44,300 nt of DNA. Origin: Burkholderia diffusa (GTDB lineage Bacteria > Pseudomonadota > Gammaproteobacteria > Burkholderiales > Burkholderiaceae). Location of the stretch: positions 1 through 44,300 of the forward strand of contig NZ_CABVPN010000041.1 in the NCBI RefSeq assembly GCF_902499115.1, in the 5' to 3' direction. A program made the position numbers and the translations under genes. Of the stretch, positions 42,256 to 44,300 are shown piece by piece (position 1 is the first letter of the stretch; each line of letters opens with the position of its first letter). The notes below the pieces were generated by a model. That model was not told the origin of the DNA and did no database searches. It saw nothing but the letters and a program-made list of their open reading frames with translations.

Positions 42256-43137
42256 ATGACACTTAGCTTATCGCTTAGCTTGTGCGGCCTACTAGCGATC
42301 GTTCGCTGCAATGACTTGAGGAGATGGAGCCAGATCAAGCTGATTGCGATTCTTCTTGCAGGATTTGTCCCAGGTCTGTCGGTCGCGGCAGGATACGTTC
42401 CAAGTCAATCGGAAGTCATCGTGCTCAAGTCGATCATGGACGATGACATCGACAACTTCTTGCAAGGTCGACAGACCTATGCGGGAAATGTACTGAATGT
42501 GGCTGTGATTACGGTCACGGCGGACGAGATTGCTCGGGCCTACCGAAAAGGGCGATCTATTGGAAATCGCCAATTTTCAAGGAAATATGTGTTGCTTTCT
42601 GGTGTCGTTGCATCGCGTCGTGAAGACGAAAGTGGTTCGCTGATGGTGATGTTCGACGCGGCAAATGGGTTTCAAATTCATGCCCAATTGGAGCCGATCG
42701 CCGCCGCCCGTGCTCGCCTCTTAGAGGACGGGGGCAAAGTCACCTTGGGGTGCTTACTTTCGAAAGCAGTGAAGGGCGATGTCCACTTCGTGAACTGCAC
42801 GTTCGGGGGCGACCTGGGAAAGATGGTTTGGACAAAGTTGCGGACTTACCTGTCCGATTTCTATGCGGGCGAGCGCGCTGCGAACATCACCATTCCTACG
42901 CTGGCAATCAACATTGCGCTGTACGCGCAGGTTTTGCCGCTTGATAGTGGCTGCCCAGATGACAAAGAAAAATGCGACGCTGCTTTCGCAGCGGTTCGAT
43001 CGTTTGATGAAGATCCACAACTTCTGGCGGGCGTGATCAGGCGGTTCCAGGATGCTGGTCTCGACCTCCGGGATTTCGAGAAACTACACAAGCGCGAACT
43101 GGCCAAGGTCAAGCCCCTCGAGGAGTCCGTGCGATGA
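42256..43137 (+). CDS. Exported OB-fold-like protein, paralogue 3
   Basis: A 293-aa protein with a good ribosome site (AGGAGGG 7 nt upstream). It has an N-terminal hydrophobic segment, then a signal-like IKLIAILLAGFVPGLSVAAG. The same plan follows as the other paralogues: a spacer EIARAYRKGRSIGNRQFSR, then KYVLLSGVVASR, a strand block, GGKVTLGCLLS and a Cys (FVNCTFGG), and the tail NITIPTLAINIALYAQ with a Cys pair (GCPDDKEKC). It is clearly diverged from paralogues 1 and 4, so it predates the recent duplication. The last 4 bp overlap the next gene. Confidence 0.68.
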   Translation: MTLSLSLSLCGLLAIVRCNDLRRWSQIKLIAILLAGFVPGLSVAAGYVPSQSEVIVLKSIMDDDIDNFLQGRQTYAGNVLNVAVITVTADEIARAYRKGRSIGNRQFSRKYVLLSGVVASRREDESGSLMVMFDAANGFQIHAQLEPIAAARARLLEDGGKVTLGCLLSKAVKGDVHFVNCTFGGDLGKMVWTKLRTYLSDFYAGERAANITIPTLAINIALYAQVLPLDSGCPDDKEKCDAAFAAVRSFDEDPQLLAGVIRRFQDAGLDLRDFEKLHKRELAKVKPLEESVR

Positions 43138-44051
43138 CGCGCTGGAGGATGCAAAGGACACGGTTCTCGCCTGTATGGAGGCGGGGAGCACTGGAAGTCG
43201 TGAACGTGGACGATTACCGGGGCGAGGTGATTAATGCTTCTCGAAGCGATCAAGTCCATCGTTCGGCGCGACGTGTCGGTGCGCGTTTGCGACTCTGCAC
43301 CCTACTTGTCGCGGTGCTTGTTCCAGGGTCTGGTATCGCTGGCAGCTATGTTCCTGTTGAGGTTGAAACGGCTCTCCTAACGATCGGCCGACAGGATGAC
43401 GTGCGCGCATTCGCGGCGGGACAACAGAGCTATGTCGCACAGGTCCTGAATATCGACGTTGCGACAGCACAGGACATCGCGCGCGTTTACCAAAGCAAAG
43501 ATGATGAGAAGGCCGATCACCGGTTCCTGAGCAGACGCGTACTTGTGTCCGGCATTGTTGAGGCGGTATGGCCAGACGACCCTGATCGTACGGTGCTCGT
43601 GTATGCCGACACGGGTGCGACCCAAGTACGGGCGATAGCCCATGGTAACCAGGCGTCGCGGGTGGCTACCTGGTATGCAGGAAGCAAGGTTTCCCTCGTC
43701 TGCACCGGTGCGGGCGGAACTTCCCGTGCCGTTAGCTTTGACGATTGTGAGAATGCGGGCGACGTTGGCCGGCGCGAATGGGAGCGCCTGGATGCTTGGT
43801 TTGCCGATTTCTATCAAGGCAAATATGTCCCGAACATCATGATCGCCATATTGGCAATCAATATCGCGGCGCGGGCCAGCAGGATGCCTGCTGATCACCG
43901 TTGTGCTGAAAGCCTCGAGAAATGTCGGGAAGCTGCGATGGCGATCGGTTCCCTGACCAGCGATGACGGCCTTTTAAGAGAAGTCATGCAGCGATTCGAG
44001 GCGAGTGGACTCGATCTTAGCGTGCTGGCCCCCGTACAACTGACGCCTTAG
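43134..44051 (+). CDS. Exported OB-fold-like protein, paralogue 4
   Basis: A 305-aa frame whose ATG overlaps the previous stop (ATGA). From residue 43 onward it is almost identical to paralogue 1, including signal segment LRLCTLLVAVLVPGSGIAG, the OB-fold-like core and the CAESLEKC tail. The first 42 residues are unrelated to paralogue 1 and may be an extension created by the fusion point; a GTG at about 43227 is an alternative start. The following 144-bp spacer and Rhs header also match copy A. Confidence 0.68.
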   Translation: MTRWRMQRTRFSPVWRRGALEVVNVDDYRGEVINASRSDQVHRSARRVGARLRLCTLLVAVLVPGSGIAGSYVPVEVETALLTIGRQDDVRAFAAGQQSYVAQVLNIDVATAQDIARVYQSKDDEKADHRFLSRRVLVSGIVEAVWPDDPDRTVLVYADTGATQVRAIAHGNQASRVATWYAGSKVSLVCTGAGGTSRAVSFDDCENAGDVGRREWERLDAWFADFYQGKYVPNIMIAILAINIAARASRMPADHRCAESLEKCREAAMAIGSLTSDDGLLREVMQRFEASGLDLSVLAPVQLTP

Positions 44052-44300
44052 CCGGCGTCAAGAGGCACAGGGCGCGACAGAGGGGCGCCCTTGCCCCCTA
44101 AACAAGGCTTGGTCCCGGACACAGCGCTCTCATCCCAAGAAGCCGCATTGGATCGCGGCTCATCGATTCCAATTTCACATTCCGATTAACCCGCGATGGA
44201 TAGCACGAACAGCAACGCCGCAGTACCTCGAGCAAAGCAAGTAGCCGTCGTCCCGGTGAACCTGATCCAACCCGCCGACGTGGGGCAGAGCATCAGTGCC
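43261..44300 (+). repeat. Long direct repeat, copy B
   Basis: Partner of 38034-39073 at an offset of 5227 bp, cut by the window edge. The conserved order is OB-fold gene, 144-bp spacer, Rhs header. Confidence 0.92.
44196..44300 (+). CDS. Start of another Rhs or mini-Rhs gene (partial)
   Basis: Thirty-five codons of the Rhs header, matching 38969-39073 base for base as far as I can see (MDSTNSNAAVPRAKQ...). The window ends before it can be told whether YD repeats, a deletion or a new tip follows. Confidence 0.85.
   Translation, partial: MDSTNSNAAVPRAKQVAVVPVNLIQPADVGQSISA

Noticed and set aside
1..44300. CRISPR arrays, tRNA, rRNA genes
   Set aside because: No regularly spaced short repeats, cloverleaf-like sequences or rRNA motifs were seen while reading the window.

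Overview
The window reads as a high-GC betaproteobacterial chromosome, most likely Burkholderia. I infer this from the ETF-ubiquinone oxidoreductase / BktB-type thiolase / 3-hydroxybutyryl-CoA dehydrogenase gene order and from codon usage; I have run no database search.

Region 1 (1-7.1 kb, + strand) is ordinary core metabolism. It holds the tail of ETF-QO, bktB and hbd, then a small creatine locus: a GlxA/AraC-type regulator, a creatinase and a metabolite:H+ symporter of the MFS. The creatinase and transporter promoters share an identically spaced sequence block that contains direct repeats 21 bp apart. This ties the three genes into one probable regulon.

Region 2 (7.4-32 kb) is a complete type VI secretion system with the gene content and order of the Vibrio cholerae type. 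A leftward operon, clpV(tssH)-vasH-tagO(vasI)-tssA(vasJ)-tssM, has a 4-bp overlap at each of its four joints and is followed by hcp. A divergent rightward operon runs tssB-C-E-F-G-tagH-tssJ-K-L, then a small unknown gene and vgrG. hcp has its own clear sigma-54 promoter, and upstream of it lie three copies of GGTCA-N4-TGACC, a candidate enhancer for the VasH-like activator encoded in the cluster. The left edge carries the end of an IS5-family element.

Region 3 (32-44.3 kb) is an effector/immunity region. VgrG has a long C-terminal extension and is followed, with a 4-bp overlap, by a four-helix membrane protein. Next comes a full-length Rhs protein (1588 aa) with an unrecognised 142-aa tip and a signal-peptide-bearing presumed immunity protein. 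Beyond that is an array of displaced modules. It includes a mini-Rhs made by two large internal deletions, a decayed third Rhs tip with a small partner gene, two copies of a two-helix membrane protein (one frameshifted), four paralogues of an exported OB-fold-like protein (one truncated), a deletion derivative of an IS5-family element, and the start of another mini-Rhs at the right edge. A 5227-bp offset separates two nearly identical copies of 'OB-fold gene + spacer + Rhs header'. The array looks like a store and graveyard of toxin tips built by repeated recombination around a conserved Rhs header. This, with the hcp enhancer cluster and the creatine promoter block, is what I consider least described.
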